Assembly (NCBI RefSeq): GCF_000406105.1
Contig: NZ_CM001974.1
Location: forward strand, 3,226,056 to 3,290,055
Reading direction: 5' to 3'
Length of the DNA stretch: 64,000 bases
DNA from: Dickeya chrysanthemi NCPPB 402
GTDB taxonomy: Bacteria; Pseudomonadota; Gammaproteobacteria; Enterobacterales; Enterobacteriaceae
The translations under genes and the position numbers were made by a program. Below, in pieces: positions 18,629 through 28,677 of the stretch; position 1 is the stretch's first letter, and each line of letters starts with the position of its first letter. The notes beneath the pieces are model-generated. The model did not search any database and was not told the origin of the DNA. It saw only the letters and a list, made by a program, of their open reading frames with translations.

Positions 18629-20800
18629 TTATTTTTTATCCGAACCGTAAGAATATTGATATGAATCATAACCATAGCTGTAATAGCTCAATGCCCGGCG
18701 GATCACCGCATTCAAAATCACGCCCTTGATCGGCGCACCATTCTGCTCAAAACGTCGGATACTGATTTCCACCTCTTTCGGCGTGTTGGTTTCGAACCGC
18801 GCCACCAGTAGCGATGTTCCGGCCTGACGGCTAATGATCGCCGCATCGGTGACCGCCAGAATCGGCGGCGTATCCAGCAGCACGATATCGAATTGCTGCG
18901 TGGCCCAATCGACAAAGGCCGTAAAGTTACTGTGCATCAGCAGTTCCGACGGGTTGGGCGGAATCTGGCCGCGCGGGATGAAAAACAGGTTTTCCACTAC
19001 TGTCGTGCGTAACGCCTGCGGCGCCTCGATCTGGCCGGACAGGACATCCGACAATCCTTTTTCAGGCGCGGCCCCCAGCAGGTGGTGGGCATACCCTTTG
19101 CGCATGTCGCAGTCGACGATCAGCACCCGCTGCCCGGCCTGCGCGATCACCGCGCCCAGGTTGGCGCTGATGAAGGATTTACCGATCCCGGGGCTGGCGC
19201 CGGAGATCATCAGTACATTGTTTTTGGCTTCCATCATGGCGAAATGCAGGCTGGTACGCAGACTGCGGATCGCCTCGATCGCCAGATCAGCCGGATTGCC
19301 AACCGCCAGCAGCGAATCGGAACGGGCATTGCGTTTACGGTTTTTGCCGGCAAATTCCCTATCTTTCTTCTGTTGCCATTCCGACAACGGCACGCTGGCG
19401 TAAACATTGATGCCGAGCTCTTCCAGTTGCTCCGGGCTTTCAATGCCGCGATGCAACAGGGTTTTCAGCAACACAAACCCGATGGCCGCCACCCCGCCCA
19501 GAATAGCCGCCAGCACAATCACCAGCGTTTTCTTCGGTTTCACCGGCTTCAGTTGAACCACCGCCGGGTCGATAATGCGCACGTTGCCGACGGTACTGGC
19601 CTTGTTGATGCTCAGCTCCTGCTGCTTATTCATCAACTGGACGTACACTTCCTGCCCAACACTCACATCCCGCGTCAGCCGTACGATTTCCTGCTGGGTT
19701 TTCGGCATACCGCTGACGCGCCGGTTCAGGTTATCCCGCTCCTTTTCCAACGTGGTGCGTTTTTCCATCAATGCCCGATAAGCCGGATGCTCACGGGTAT
19801 ACAGCTTGGAGATCTCCGCCTCGCGGAACGTCAGTTCGTTAAGCTGCGACTCGACATCGACCATGGTATCCAGCACCGACTTGGCCTCCAGCGATAAATC
19901 CACCGAGTCTTTCTGCTGACGGTACTTGTTAAGCTTGTCCTCCGCCGTTTCCAGCGATGCCCGTACCAACGGCAACTGCTCTTTCAGGAAGGCCAGGCTC
20001 CTGGCCGCCTCTTCCGACTTGCGATCCACATTCTGTTGCAGGTAATTGTCGCTGATGCTGGTCAGAGTCTTTTTCACCAGCGCCGGGTCGCTGCCTTCCA
20101 GCGTGAGCTGCAAGACGCCGGTATCTTTTCCTTTATCCGCCACCGCCAGTTCGCTCAGCACGTCGTTGATGGCGGTCAGCGTGTTTTTCTTCCTGACTGA
20201 AAACACCGTTCCCGGCGCCGCATTGGTATCGCTCACCAGCAGGCTGAAACCACCGTGAGACGCCATCTGCCCGATACGACCGATAAACTCCGCATCCTTA
20301 CCGGCGGTAAAGCGATAGGTACCGTCTTCCTGAATCGTCACCGTCATTTTTTCATCCAGCCAGCCGTCCGGTACCGACAGCCGGGACACCACGATACGGG
20401 CAGGTTCTTCATCCTTCAGACGGGCGAGGCCTTTCCCTATCAGCGGGAAATATCGTTGCTCCACCTCGGTATCCAACCCCAGATCCTGCACCGTCTTCCC
20501 GACGACCATCCGGGATCGGAGCAACTCGACTTCCGGCGCAGACTGCGGCTTGGTATCCGGCAAGACTTTGGAAATATCGTTCATCAGCGAATCGCTGATG
20601 TTCTGTTCTACCTGCACCATCGCATCCGCCTGATACACCGGGGTTGCCAGCAGTGCATACAGAATGCCCAGCATGGTAAAAATGGTGGTGATGCTGATAA
20701 TGAGCCAGCGGTGATCCAGCACAGTCCCCAGTAAACGCCCCAGGTCAATTTCATCCGCCTTGTCCGCTTCAATTGTTTTCACGGCAATTCTCTCTGACAT
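18629..20800 (-). CDS. wzc: polysaccharide co-polymerase and tyrosine autokinase Wzc
   Basis: Inner-membrane protein of 723 aa that controls polymer length and export through cycling tyrosine phosphorylation. It has an N-terminal Wzz domain with a first membrane span (about 32-56), a long periplasmic coiled-coil region (about 250-400), and a second span near 430 (TLVIVLAAILGGVAAIGFVL). The cytoplasmic BY-kinase domain carries Walker A GASPGIGKS, Walker A' VLIVDCDMR and Walker B VLLDTPP. The C-terminal tail holds a cluster of seven tyrosines (YYSYGYDSYQYSY), the autophosphorylation sites. Wzb, which dephosphorylates it, is encoded 16 bp upstream. Confidence 0.97.
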   Translation of the reverse strand: MSERIAVKTIEADKADEIDLGRLLGTVLDHRWLIISITTIFTMLGILYALLATPVYQADAMVQVEQNISDSLMNDISKVLPDTKPQSAPEVELLRSRMVVGKTVQDLGLDTEVEQRYFPLIGKGLARLKDEEPARIVVSRLSVPDGWLDEKMTVTIQEDGTYRFTAGKDAEFIGRIGQMASHGGFSLLVSDTNAAPGTVFSVRKKNTLTAINDVLSELAVADKGKDTGVLQLTLEGSDPALVKKTLTSISDNYLQQNVDRKSEEAARSLAFLKEQLPLVRASLETAEDKLNKYRQQKDSVDLSLEAKSVLDTMVDVESQLNELTFREAEISKLYTREHPAYRALMEKRTTLEKERDNLNRRVSGMPKTQQEIVRLTRDVSVGQEVYVQLMNKQQELSINKASTVGNVRIIDPAVVQLKPVKPKKTLVIVLAAILGGVAAIGFVLLKTLLHRGIESPEQLEELGINVYASVPLSEWQQKKDREFAGKNRKRNARSDSLLAVGNPADLAIEAIRSLRTSLHFAMMEAKNNVLMISGASPGIGKSFISANLGAVIAQAGQRVLIVDCDMRKGYAHHLLGAAPEKGLSDVLSGQIEAPQALRTTVVENLFFIPRGQIPPNPSELLMHSNFTAFVDWATQQFDIVLLDTPPILAVTDAAIISRQAGTSLLVARFETNTPKEVEISIRRFEQNGAPIKGVILNAVIRRALSYYSYGYDSYQYSYGSDKK

Positions 20801-20816
20801 CGTAATCCCTGACTGG

Positions 20817-21251
20817 TTAACGGCTCAGCGCCTGCGCCCACTTGCGGGCAGATTGTTCGAGTTGGGTATAAACAAATTCAAAGGCTTCCCGGCTTTTGCG
20901 GTACGGGTCGGTAATTTCCTGCTGATTGACCCAGTGCCCGAACAGCAACGTTTTCCCACGGACTTCCGGTGCGAAACGGCACACGACATCAATGTGCGCC
21001 TTTTCCATCACCAGAATCAGATCGTAATGCCGACACAGCGAACCGGTTAACTGGCGGGCAACGTGTCCGTCCAACGACACACCGTGATCAGCCGCCACCA
21101 GGCTGGCGGTTTCATCGGCGGGTTTTCCTTCCATCGCCCGCCAACCGGCGGAGGCCACGTTTTTCCCCGGCAGTGCCTGTTTCAGCAAACGCTCACCGGT
21201 CGGAGAGCGGCAGATATTGCCCTCGCAAATGACAAGAATACGGTTAAACAT
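20817..21251 (-). CDS. wzb: low-molecular-weight protein-tyrosine phosphatase Wzb
   Basis: A 144-aa cytoplasmic phosphatase that removes phosphate from the Wzc tyrosine cluster. The P-loop CEGNICRSP near the N-terminus is the C-x5-R active site, and DPYRKS contains the general-acid aspartate. The start at 21251 is favoured because GAGGAG lies 8 nt upstream; three more in-frame codons reach a GTG at 21260. It starts 19 nt after the wza stop, in the standard wza-wzb-wzc order. Confidence 0.96.
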   Translation of the reverse strand: MFNRILVICEGNICRSPTGERLLKQALPGKNVASAGWRAMEGKPADETASLVAADHGVSLDGHVARQLTGSLCRHYDLILVMEKAHIDVVCRFAPEVRGKTLLFGHWVNQQEITDPYRKSREAFEFVYTQLEQSARKWAQALSR

Positions 21252-21270
21252 CAACACCACTCCTCTACCA

Positions 21271-22407
21271 TTACGGCCAGGTACGAACGCGCAGGCTGCC
21301 TTCGCTTAGGTCATTAAACCCACTGATGGTCGGCACCAGTTGCGAAATCAGGCGGTTCCAGCGTGCAATCGGCGCTGAAGTGACATACACCACGTCATAC
21401 GGTTGCAACGGGAATTCCGATCCCATCACCAGTGCGGTGGCGTCTTTGGTGTTGAGCTGATAAATGTTGGCCAATCTCGGCCCTTGCGTGCCGCGTAGCG
21501 GACGAATGACGAATATCCCGGTAGCATCGGCGACCATCTGGTTTATCCCTTCGGCGCTGCCCAGCGCTTCGGTCAAGGTCATGCCGCTACGGTCCATTTT
21601 GAGTGTGGATTGTTTGTTCACTTCCCCCATCACGAACACTTTCAGGTCGTCGTTACGCGGTACGAACAGAATATCGCCGGGGTATAACAAGCGGTTTTGC
21701 GACAGATCGCCGTTCTGCATCAGTGCCTGCAGAGAAATCCGTTCATCTTTGCCGTTATGCGTCAGCACCAGATTGCGCCAGTCGGCGAAGTCGTTCAGTC
21801 CGCCGGCATTATTGATGGCATCCAGAATCGTCAAGGGTACGTTGGTGATCGGCTGCTGGCCCGAGCGCACCACTTCCCCGGTGACATAGGCTTTCTGCGA
21901 GCGGAAAGCGGCCACGCTCACTTCCACCTGCGGCGACTCGATGTACTGCGCCAAACGGCGCATAATTTCATCGCGTACCTCGGTCAGGGTTTTGTCCACA
22001 ACATGCATCTTGCCGATGTAGGGATAAAAAATGGTGCCGTCGGAGTGAACCCAGTTACCGGTGTCGGCGGCGGTGCGGTAAGTCCCCGCCGGGGTGGTCA
22101 ACTCCGGGTGATCCCAAACCGTGACCATCAAGACATCGCCGATGCCGATGCGGTATTCGTAGCGTTTCAGCTCCTCTTCCAGCGACGGATTGTTTTGGGC
22201 GATCGCCGGTCGCAAGCGCATTTTTTCTATCAGCATCGGCGTAACCGGGTAAATATTAACCAATTTATTGATATTAAAATCATCATCCGGTTGCTCTACG
22301 ACCTCTTTTCCACCGGTAGACAGGTGCGTGCCTGGCACCAGCGTACAGCTCGCCAGGAATGTCGCCGACAACATCAGCGGTATAACTTTCAGTGTTGGTT
22401 TTAACAT
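21271..22407 (-). CDS. wza: outer-membrane polysaccharide export lipoprotein Wza
   Basis: A 378-aa octameric outer-membrane channel through which the polymer exits. It has a lipoprotein signal peptide with lipobox LASC (Cys21), a Poly_export domain ([18 protein letters not shown], about 95-110), SLBB-type repeats ([16 protein letters not shown] and [12 protein letters not shown]) and a C-terminal amphipathic helix (about 345-378) that forms the outer-membrane pore. It is the first gene of the operon, downstream of an RfaH-type ops element and a ~660-nt leader. Confidence 0.97.
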   Translation of the reverse strand: MLKPTLKVIPLMLSATFLASCTLVPGTHLSTGGKEVVEQPDDDFNINKLVNIYPVTPMLIEKMRLRPAIAQNNPSLEEELKRYEYRIGIGDVLMVTVWDHPELTTPAGTYRTAADTGNWVHSDGTIFYPYIGKMHVVDKTLTEVRDEIMRRLAQYIESPQVEVSVAAFRSQKAYVTGEVVRSGQQPITNVPLTILDAINNAGGLNDFADWRNLVLTHNGKDERISLQALMQNGDLSQNRLLYPGDILFVPRNDDLKVFVMGEVNKQSTLKMDRSGMTLTEALGSAEGINQMVADATGIFVIRPLRGTQGPRLANIYQLNTKDATALVMGSEFPLQPYDVVYVTSAPIARWNRLISQLVPTISGFNDLSEGSLRVRTWP

Positions 22408-22844
22408 CCTTTATGCCATCGCTTTTAGTAAAGTAAGAAACAACAGAGCAGTATTGTCTGGCCGATACTGCCTCGGGCGATCGGGCCGCCTTTCTCTAAG
22501 GCATTGATCGGTAATAATTTGATGAGATGTATATTCTTCACGCTCCCGTCCGTCGATTTATAACCAAAAAACCATTTCTATCGTTTAAAAGCTAAAATCG
22601 GCATAACAGCAGGACCAGGGCAACAACGCTGCCGGCCCGGAAAACGGGGATCGCGTCGGATAGCACGGCGCCGTCAGGCTGTGTGTCGTCTGGAAAGGGA
22701 AGAAAAGTGTTGGCACAGGTCGGTTGAGCGCGACCTATGTCGTCAGGCTGTGTGGTTACATCGCTGTGGGCAGAATAGGGCGACGCGAGCGCATGCCATG
22801 CGCCGGTCAGGGGGAATGTCGCCGGTTGAACCGACGGTACAAAT

Positions 22845-22903
22845 CGCAGTGTCAGGGTTAACATCCTTACGCCATCGCCTTTCAGTCAAGTGAGTAACAG
22901 GCA
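22845..22903 (-). repeat. degenerate duplicate of the wza translation-start region
   Basis: The plus-strand stretch TTAACATCCTTACGCCATCG and the bases after it match the wza start and leader (TTAACATCCTTTATGCCATC at 22401-22420 and onward), with one base missing and a few substitutions over about 45 bp. On the minus strand this copy has its own ATG at 22864 and begins MLTLTLRFVP where Wza begins [10 protein letters not shown], after which similarity fades. It looks like a remnant of a local duplication. Confidence 0.65.
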
Positions 22904-23065
22904 GCCCACACGTCATAAATTCAGGGTGGACCCATCGACGGTTGTTGCGTTTCGCATCGCCAGACCGGCAAGTAATACCGGTAGTCTGGCTGCTGAACGG
23001 TTTCAACGTCCTGCCGGGCATGCACTGAAACACCAGCTTGCAGCTGTCGGGTAAATCGCCTCAGG

Positions 23066-23103
23066 TACGCTACCGCCCTTGGCTTGTAGCTACCAACTCG
23101 CTG
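23066..23103 (-). promoter_or_regulatory. JUMPstart / ops element (RfaH recruitment site)
   Basis: On the minus strand this region contains the ops core GGCGGTAGCGTA (23066-23077), preceded by GTAGCTACAAGCCAAG, the usual JUMPstart arrangement upstream of enterobacterial capsule and LPS operons. RfaH binds the ops DNA exposed by paused RNA polymerase and suppresses termination along long operons. The element lies about 660 nt before wza and would serve the ~22-kb minus-strand cluster. Confidence 0.88.
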
Positions 23104-23746
23104 TCCCGTTGTTGTTTCAGACTTGCCCAGCTATTGCTGTGACTCGTCATTAACTGACTCGTAAAAATGGCTCGCAAAAACATTAATGACACTAAAGTTT
23201 CGAATTAAATATTTTTAAAGTTGTGTCAATATCGCCACACCGGAGAGTAGTAAAAAATATTTGCTTATAACAAGACAAATATCTTCCTGATGTTTTTTTT
23301 CGGAAAAATACTAACATTCCATGCAATTCCCCTTATGATCAAAGATATTTTTACCCTTTAAAAACAAATAATTAAATATATCAGAGACATCTTAATAAAT
23401 ATTTCATTTTCATATAATAATGTTGTTAACACATCAATGCGCTCATAATAGGGTCATGGAATGCCCCTTTTTTCCGACCATAATCTGAATGTGGCATATA
23501 ATGCACCGCCTTAATGAAATGGATTATTTTTTGACCTATCGTCGTGTTTTTTCGTTTATCAATACGCGCTGCAATACATTCCATCTTGCTGAAAGTCTTG
23601 TGATCTCTCTCACATAGAAAAACGGAATCCCGGTAAGCTGCAATTTGATATCCGTCAATGGCAATCGGTCGCGTTATGGTTGATCAACGCAACGCCTGAT
23701 ACGCTATGCGCATACAAACTGATAGAGAAAAAGGTGAACTCAGTCT

Positions 23747-25336
23747 ATGGAATGGATCGCCGATCCGACAATATGGGCCGGCCTGGCTACCCTGGTGGTG
23801 CTGGAACTGGTTTTAGGTATCGATAATCTGATCTTCATCGCCATTCTGGCGGAGAGATTGCCGGAAAAATCCCGTGATCGGGCACGGGTCGTCGGGTTAT
23901 TGCTGGCGCTGTTGATGCGATTTGTACTGCTGTCGTCCATCTCCTGGCTGGTTTCGTTGACCCACCCGTTATTCGTCATTTACGGGCACCCGTTTAGCGC
24001 GCGCGACCTGATTATGCTGGTGGGCGGGCTGTTCCTGCTGTTCAAAGCCACCACGGAACTGAATGAACGGCTGGAAGGCAAAGATCAGGCGCAGCAGACC
24101 CAACGTCAGGGGGCGCGTTTCTGGCCGGTAGTCGCGCAGATTGTGGTATTGGATGCGGTATTCTCGCTGGATTCGGTGATCACGGCTGTCGGGATGACCG
24201 AGCACCTGTCGGTGATGATGGCGGCGGTCACTATCGCCATCGGCCTGATGTTGCTGGCCAGCAAACCCCTGACGCGTTTTGTTAATGCCCACCCGACCAT
24301 TGTGATCCTGTGTCTGAGTTTCCTGCTGATGATCGGCTTCAGTCTGGTGGCGGATGCGTTTGGCTACCCGATTCCAAAAGGTTACCTCTACGCTGCCATT
24401 GGTTTCTCCGTCATGATCGAAATGCTCAACCAGTTGGCACAGTTCAATCGTCGACGTTTCCTCTCTTCATCGACCCCGTTACGCCAGCGTACCGCCGAGG
24501 CCGTGCTGCGATTACTGCGCGGTGAGCATGAAAAGGCCGAGCTGGATAAACAAGCGGTCGATCGGATCGCGGATAACATCGGCAATGCCAGCCAGCCGGT
24601 ATTCAATCGGCAGGAACAACGCATGATCGAGCGCGTACTCGGTATGTCGCAGCGCTCCGTCAGCAGTATCATGACCATCCGCCATGATATCGAACACGTG
24701 GATATCAACACCGATCCGGCGGATTTCCCGGCGCTGATGGAAAAAAATCAGCATACCCGGCTGGTGATGTTCGACAGCCATGTGTCCGACGAGCCGCTGG
24801 GCATAGTGCACGTGATCGATCTGCTACGTCAGCAACTACATGGGCAAGCCCTGGATCTGCGGGCGTTGATCCGCCAACCGCTGGTGTTTCCGGAACAATT
24901 GTCGTTGCTCTCGGCACTGGAGCAATTCCGTGAAGCACACACGCACTTTGCTTTTGTCGCCGATGAATTCGGCTCTATTGAAGGGGTCGTCACCCTCAGC
25001 GACGTTATGGAAACCATCGCCGGTAACCTGCCGCTGGAGGGGGAGGAACTGGACGCTCGCCATGATATTCAGGAAAACGACGATGGCACGCTGACCGCTA
25101 ACGGTTACCTGCCGGTCGAGGACCTGCTGATGTACATTCCGCTGCAACTCAACGAAAAACGGGAATACCACACGCTGGCCGGCCTGTTGATGGAGTACGC
25201 GCAGAAGATCCCGCAGCAGGGCGACGAAGTACACATCGACAATACCCTATTCCGGGTACTGACGGTGGAAAGCCATCGGATTATGAAGGTGCTGATCATC
25301 CCTGAGCAGGAACCGCAGCCGGATTATGAGGTGTGA
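23747..25336 (+). CDS. yegH: TerC-family membrane protein with CBS and CorC domains (YegH)
   Basis: A 529-aa inner-membrane protein. The N-terminal TerC domain (about 1-230) has several membrane segments and the acidic metal-associated motifs [11 protein letters not shown] and [14 protein letters not shown] pair (about 300-420) and a C-terminal CorC/HlyC transporter-associated domain (about 440-520) follow. Function is not established; TerC proteins are linked to metal-ion export. It lies divergent from wza and next to asmA, the E. coli arrangement. Confidence 0.93.
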   Translation: MEWIADPTIWAGLATLVVLELVLGIDNLIFIAILAERLPEKSRDRARVVGLLLALLMRFVLLSSISWLVSLTHPLFVIYGHPFSARDLIMLVGGLFLLFKATTELNERLEGKDQAQQTQRQGARFWPVVAQIVVLDAVFSLDSVITAVGMTEHLSVMMAAVTIAIGLMLLASKPLTRFVNAHPTIVILCLSFLLMIGFSLVADAFGYPIPKGYLYAAIGFSVMIEMLNQLAQFNRRRFLSSSTPLRQRTAEAVLRLLRGEHEKAELDKQAVDRIADNIGNASQPVFNRQEQRMIERVLGMSQRSVSSIMTIRHDIEHVDINTDPADFPALMEKNQHTRLVMFDSHVSDEPLGIVHVIDLLRQQLHGQALDLRALIRQPLVFPEQLSLLSALEQFREAHTHFAFVADEFGSIEGVVTLSDVMETIAGNLPLEGEELDARHDIQENDDGTLTANGYLPVEDLLMYIPLQLNEKREYHTLAGLLMEYAQKIPQQGDEVHIDNTLFRVLTVESHRIMKVLIIPEQEPQPDYEV

Positions 25337-25358
25337 TTTACGCGGTGTATCGCCGCGT

Positions 25359-25403
25359 ATGCAACGACAACATATGCAATGACAACATATGCAATAACAA
25401 CAA
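25359..25403. repeat. tandem repeat, 3 x 15 bp
   Basis: Three adjacent 15-mers: ATGCAACGACAACAT, ATGCAATGACAACAT and ATGCAATAACAACAA. They lie between the yegH stop and its terminator hairpin. Confidence 0.85.
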
Positions 25404-25430
25404 AGGCGACTTGCGTCGCCTTTGTTGCTT
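25399..25430. terminator. intrinsic terminator between yegH and asmA
   Basis: A 12-bp perfect stem (AACAAAGGCGAC / GTCGCCTTTGTT) with a TTGC loop. It lies between convergent genes, so it can serve both directions. Confidence 0.75.
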
Positions 25431-25467
25431 TACCAAACAGGGTTTCACCGGAAATAGCGAATACAGA

Positions 25468-27282
25468 TCACATACCTGTCGCCGGGGTTTTAGACGCAGG
25501 CTGATTTTTCTCGGCCCAGTCGTTCAGGCGTTTTTTCATTTCATCCTGCAAGCGCTTACGCAGAACCTGATCAACCTGCAACTGGTAGTTCAGGTTACCG
25601 AACTCGCCATACAACCGGAAAGGAATCGCAGTATCCTGCAACAGTTGAACCCACTGCCCATCCCCTTTCCACCCTTGCGTTACCCGCACATCGACGTTGA
25701 TATCGCAGCGCTGCGCCGGTAAATCGAACTGCCCGTCGCCCTGTAATGCCAACACGTCAGACTGCCCGGATAATGACTGCAAATCCAGCTTGCCGGCGTT
25801 AAGCGTCGCCTCGCCGCGCATCTGTTGAATGTCGGTATAACGGGTATAGTCATCCGGCACCTGAACGCCGCTATTGCTGCGCGCCACCGCCTGCTGGATC
25901 AGTTGCTGAATATTCAGCCCGGAGAGCCGTAATGCGTCGAACTGTACCGCCGCCGTGCCGTGCCACTGCGACATCAACGCCTGCCGCGACAGCTCGTTAC
26001 CACTTAGCCGGCCTCGCAGACTCAGCTTACCGTCCAGACCGTCGGGCAGATCAAACACCGACAGCAACGCCGACAACGGCAAAGCGCTCAGGGTTGGCTG
26101 AATCGTGATCGCAGGAGAAGCATCAACATCCATACTCCCCGGTATAGAGAAACGGCCGTCACCAATCTGACCGCTAAAGTCGGCCACCTTGACGTTGCCG
26201 TGCTGATTACTGCCTTTCAGGACAAACTGATTGATGCTCATGCCGTGGTAGATCAGCGTATTGGCATTTACCGCTACCCGAGCAATGGAATTACGCAGCC
26301 CCTGATAAGGCTCCGGGGGTTGTTCATGCGAAAATACCGGCCTGGCGATGACCGTTTTGTCGCCGCTCTCGCTGGCCGAAGAGGTATGCGCCAGGCCCAG
26401 CAATGCATCCAGATCCAGTTTTTCCGACTGCAAGGCCAGCACGTATTCCGGCGTCGTGCCGAACGTGGCCGACAGCGATCCGGTTAGCTGACTATTATTG
26501 GCGCTGAGCGTAAACTGGTTGACGGTCAGTTTCTCTGGCTGGCGCTGATAACTGCCGCGAATCGCGCCTTTACCGCTGATACCTTCCGTCGGCAGACCTG
26601 CGCCCTGCAACTGGTAGTTGACGCTGCCGATATCGGCACCGATCTGTTGCGGATAGTTTTGCATATCCAGCAAGGCATCAAGAGAAAACGACAAATCGCG
26701 CTGATCACGGTTAAAGCGGCTGGAGAGCGATACCCGCACCTGCCGGGTGTCGTCGCTCTCCATTTTCAGGTTGATATCCCGCACATTCAGCACCGGCGCG
26801 TTACCCCGCTGGAACACCAGCACGCTATCGGCGACCTCCACCCGATTAACATCGAAACGCCACGGCGTTTCCGGTTCCGGCACCGATGAGCCCGCCGGCG
26901 CAATCGGCGCCGGGCCCGCCACTTTCGCTTCGCTGTCCGGCGTCAGACGAATAACGGCGCCTTTCAGCATCACCTGCTTCACTTCCAGTTGATGAGATAA
27001 CAACGGCCATAGCTTCACGTCCAGCCGCATATTCTCAGCACTGATCACCGGAGCGGCGGCCCCTGGCGCACTCACCGACAGATTGCCCGACAGAATGCTC
27101 AGTTGCGGCCAGACATGCCAGCGCAGGTCGCCGTCCAGATTCAATCGGTAACCGGTGCGCGCCTCAACCTGACGCACCATATAAGCCCGGAAATCATTCG
27201 GGTTGATCAACACCACCAACGCCGTCATACCGGCGGCCAGCACCACCAGCAATATCACCAGCGCGGTCAACAATCTTCTCAT
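25468..27282 (-). CDS. asmA: AsmA family envelope protein
   Basis: A 604-aa inner-membrane-anchored periplasmic protein. It starts with an uncleaved signal anchor (about residues 4-26) followed by the AsmA N-terminal region with VEARTGYRLNLDGDLRW and a long beta-rich repeat body. The C-terminal AsmA domain covers about 380-560. AsmA-like proteins are related to bridge-type lipid transporters and affect outer-membrane biogenesis. Gene order yegH-asmA-dcd-udk is as in E. coli. The reading frame is intact and of normal length. Confidence 0.95.
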   Translation of the reverse strand: MRRLLTALVILLVVLAAGMTALVVLINPNDFRAYMVRQVEARTGYRLNLDGDLRWHVWPQLSILSGNLSVSAPGAAAPVISAENMRLDVKLWPLLSHQLEVKQVMLKGAVIRLTPDSEAKVAGPAPIAPAGSSVPEPETPWRFDVNRVEVADSVLVFQRGNAPVLNVRDINLKMESDDTRQVRVSLSSRFNRDQRDLSFSLDALLDMQNYPQQIGADIGSVNYQLQGAGLPTEGISGKGAIRGSYQRQPEKLTVNQFTLSANNSQLTGSLSATFGTTPEYVLALQSEKLDLDALLGLAHTSSASESGDKTVIARPVFSHEQPPEPYQGLRNSIARVAVNANTLIYHGMSINQFVLKGSNQHGNVKVADFSGQIGDGRFSIPGSMDVDASPAITIQPTLSALPLSALLSVFDLPDGLDGKLSLRGRLSGNELSRQALMSQWHGTAAVQFDALRLSGLNIQQLIQQAVARSNSGVQVPDDYTRYTDIQQMRGEATLNAGKLDLQSLSGQSDVLALQGDGQFDLPAQRCDINVDVRVTQGWKGDGQWVQLLQDTAIPFRLYGEFGNLNYQLQVDQVLRKRLQDEMKKRLNDWAEKNQPASKTPATGM

Positions 27283-27314
27283 GCCATCCTCATTCGCTGT
27301 CGCCTCTGGCCCAG

Positions 27315-27896
27315 CTAGTCTTTATCGATCCGGCTTGCCACTGCGCCTTGCTGATCCTTGTATTTCGCATCTTCACGGCGGTTATACGGCCGGGCCGCCG
27401 GGCCGGAGAGCGGCTCGAAACTCAACGCGCCGATGATCATACCGGGGCGCAACGCCAGCGGTAATTTACCCGAGTTGTAGAACTCCAGCACGATACACCC
27501 CTGCCATCCCGGATCGATACGGTGAGCGGTCACATGCACCATTAACCCCAGACGCGCCAACGAGGAACGGCCATCCAGCCAGCCGACCAAATTATCCGGC
27601 AGCGTGACCGATTCCAGCGTCACCGCCAACGCCAGCTCGCCCGGATGAAGGAAAAAGGCATCGCCTTCCGCCAGATTGATCTCATCACTCATGACGCGAT
27701 CCAGCGCGGCGCTCACTTCATCCTTCGGCCCGCTCAAGTCGATAAACGGCGCGGTATGACCGCTGAACACCCGGAACTGATTGCCCAACCGCACATCCAC
27801 CGTAGCTCCGTTAATCCGTTCAATCGGGGGACGCGGCGTAATCACCAGACGGCCGTCATCCAGCCAGGCTTCAATGTCACGGTCGCACAGTCTCAT
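27315..27896 (-). CDS. dcd: dCTP deaminase
   Basis: Deaminates dCTP to dUTP, the main source of dUMP for thymidylate synthesis in enterobacteria. At 193 aa it matches the E. coli enzyme in length and in its N-terminus [17 protein letters not shown]. It shows [33 protein letters not shown] with the catalytic glutamate, and a trimer-interface C-terminus. A GTG or ATG just before the chosen start would add one residue. Confidence 0.96.
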   Translation of the reverse strand: MRLCDRDIEAWLDDGRLVITPRPPIERINGATVDVRLGNQFRVFSGHTAPFIDLSGPKDEVSAALDRVMSDEINLAEGDAFFLHPGELALAVTLESVTLPDNLVGWLDGRSSLARLGLMVHVTAHRIDPGWQGCIVLEFYNSGKLPLALRPGMIIGALSFEPLSGPAARPYNRREDAKYKDQQGAVASRIDKD

Positions 27897-27999
27897 CATC
27901 TTCTCCAGTCAGACTCTTGCAGGTGTTCAAACTGCCACAGCAGCGCCGGAAATACCACGCTGATTCCACCTACTTTAAGGATTTTCTCAGCAAATCGGC

Positions 28000-28641
28000 C
28001 TATTCAAAGAACTGGCTGATTTTCGCCTTCAGAATATCAATGGCGATACGGTTTTTGCCGCCGCGCGGTACGATAATGTCCGCATACTGCTTGGACGGCT
28101 CGATAAATTGCAGGAACATCGGCCGTACCGTTTTCTGGTATTGCTCCATCACCGAATCCATTGAGCGGCCGCGCTCATTAACATCACGACGCATACGGCG
28201 CATCAGGCAGATATCCAGCGGAGTATCGACAAAAATCGAAAAATTCAGCTCTTCACGCAACCGGGCATCGGTTAACAGCAGGATACCCTCCAGGATAATC
28301 ACCTTTTTCGGCGCCAGATGCACCGTTTCCTGCAAACGGGTGTGCTGCACATAGCTATATTGCGGCAACGCAATCGGCTGACCGGCTTTAAGCATCTGCA
28401 GGTGTTGCAACAGTAGGCTATGATCCATCGCGCTGGGGTGGTCGTAATTGGTTTTGACCCGTTCGTCCATGGTCAGGTGGGATTGATCCTTGTAGTAGCT
28501 GTCTTCCGGAATAACGCCGATGTGTTCATCACCGACCTGATCGCGTAATTCGCGATACAGGGTGCTGGCAATAAGACTTTTTCCGGACGCGGACGCGCCG
28601 GCAATCCCGATGATGACACACTGGCGAGACTTATCAGTCAT
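28000..28641 (-). CDS. udk: uridine/cytidine kinase
   Basis: Pyrimidine salvage kinase phosphorylating uridine and cytidine with GTP or ATP. The 213-aa protein has the P-loop [11 protein letters not shown] (about 12-22), [10 protein letters not shown] (about 47-56), [10 protein letters not shown] with substrate-binding residues, and the [13 protein letters not shown] lid. It is full length. The start has only a weak ribosome-binding site, and a structured element lies immediately upstream. Confidence 0.96.
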   Translation of the reverse strand: MTDKSRQCVIIGIAGASASGKSLIASTLYRELRDQVGDEHIGVIPEDSYYKDQSHLTMDERVKTNYDHPSAMDHSLLLQHLQMLKAGQPIALPQYSYVQHTRLQETVHLAPKKVIILEGILLLTDARLREELNFSIFVDTPLDICLMRRMRRDVNERGRSMDSVMEQYQKTVRPMFLQFIEPSKQYADIIVPRGGKNRIAIDILKAKISQFFE

Positions 28642-28677
28642 GGCAATAAAGACCTGATTAAAATAAAAAAGGAGGGG

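Larger units (their letters stand above)
22408..23746. other. 1.3-kb regulatory interval between wza and yegH
   Basis: No convincing gene lies in this divergent interval. From right to left it holds the yegH promoter region, a strongly AT-rich stretch (about 23161-23450), the JUMPstart/ops element (23066-23103), and a long wza leader. The leader includes a second, degenerate copy of the wza start region (about 22845-22903). Short open frames in the leader (for example 22592-22864 minus) lack family similarity or good ribosome-binding sites. Confidence 0.75.

Noticed and set aside
22592..22864. 90-aa frame in the wza leader starting like Wza
   Set aside because: Only the first ~10 residues resemble Wza; the rest lacks domains. 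Treated as a duplication remnant, not a gene.
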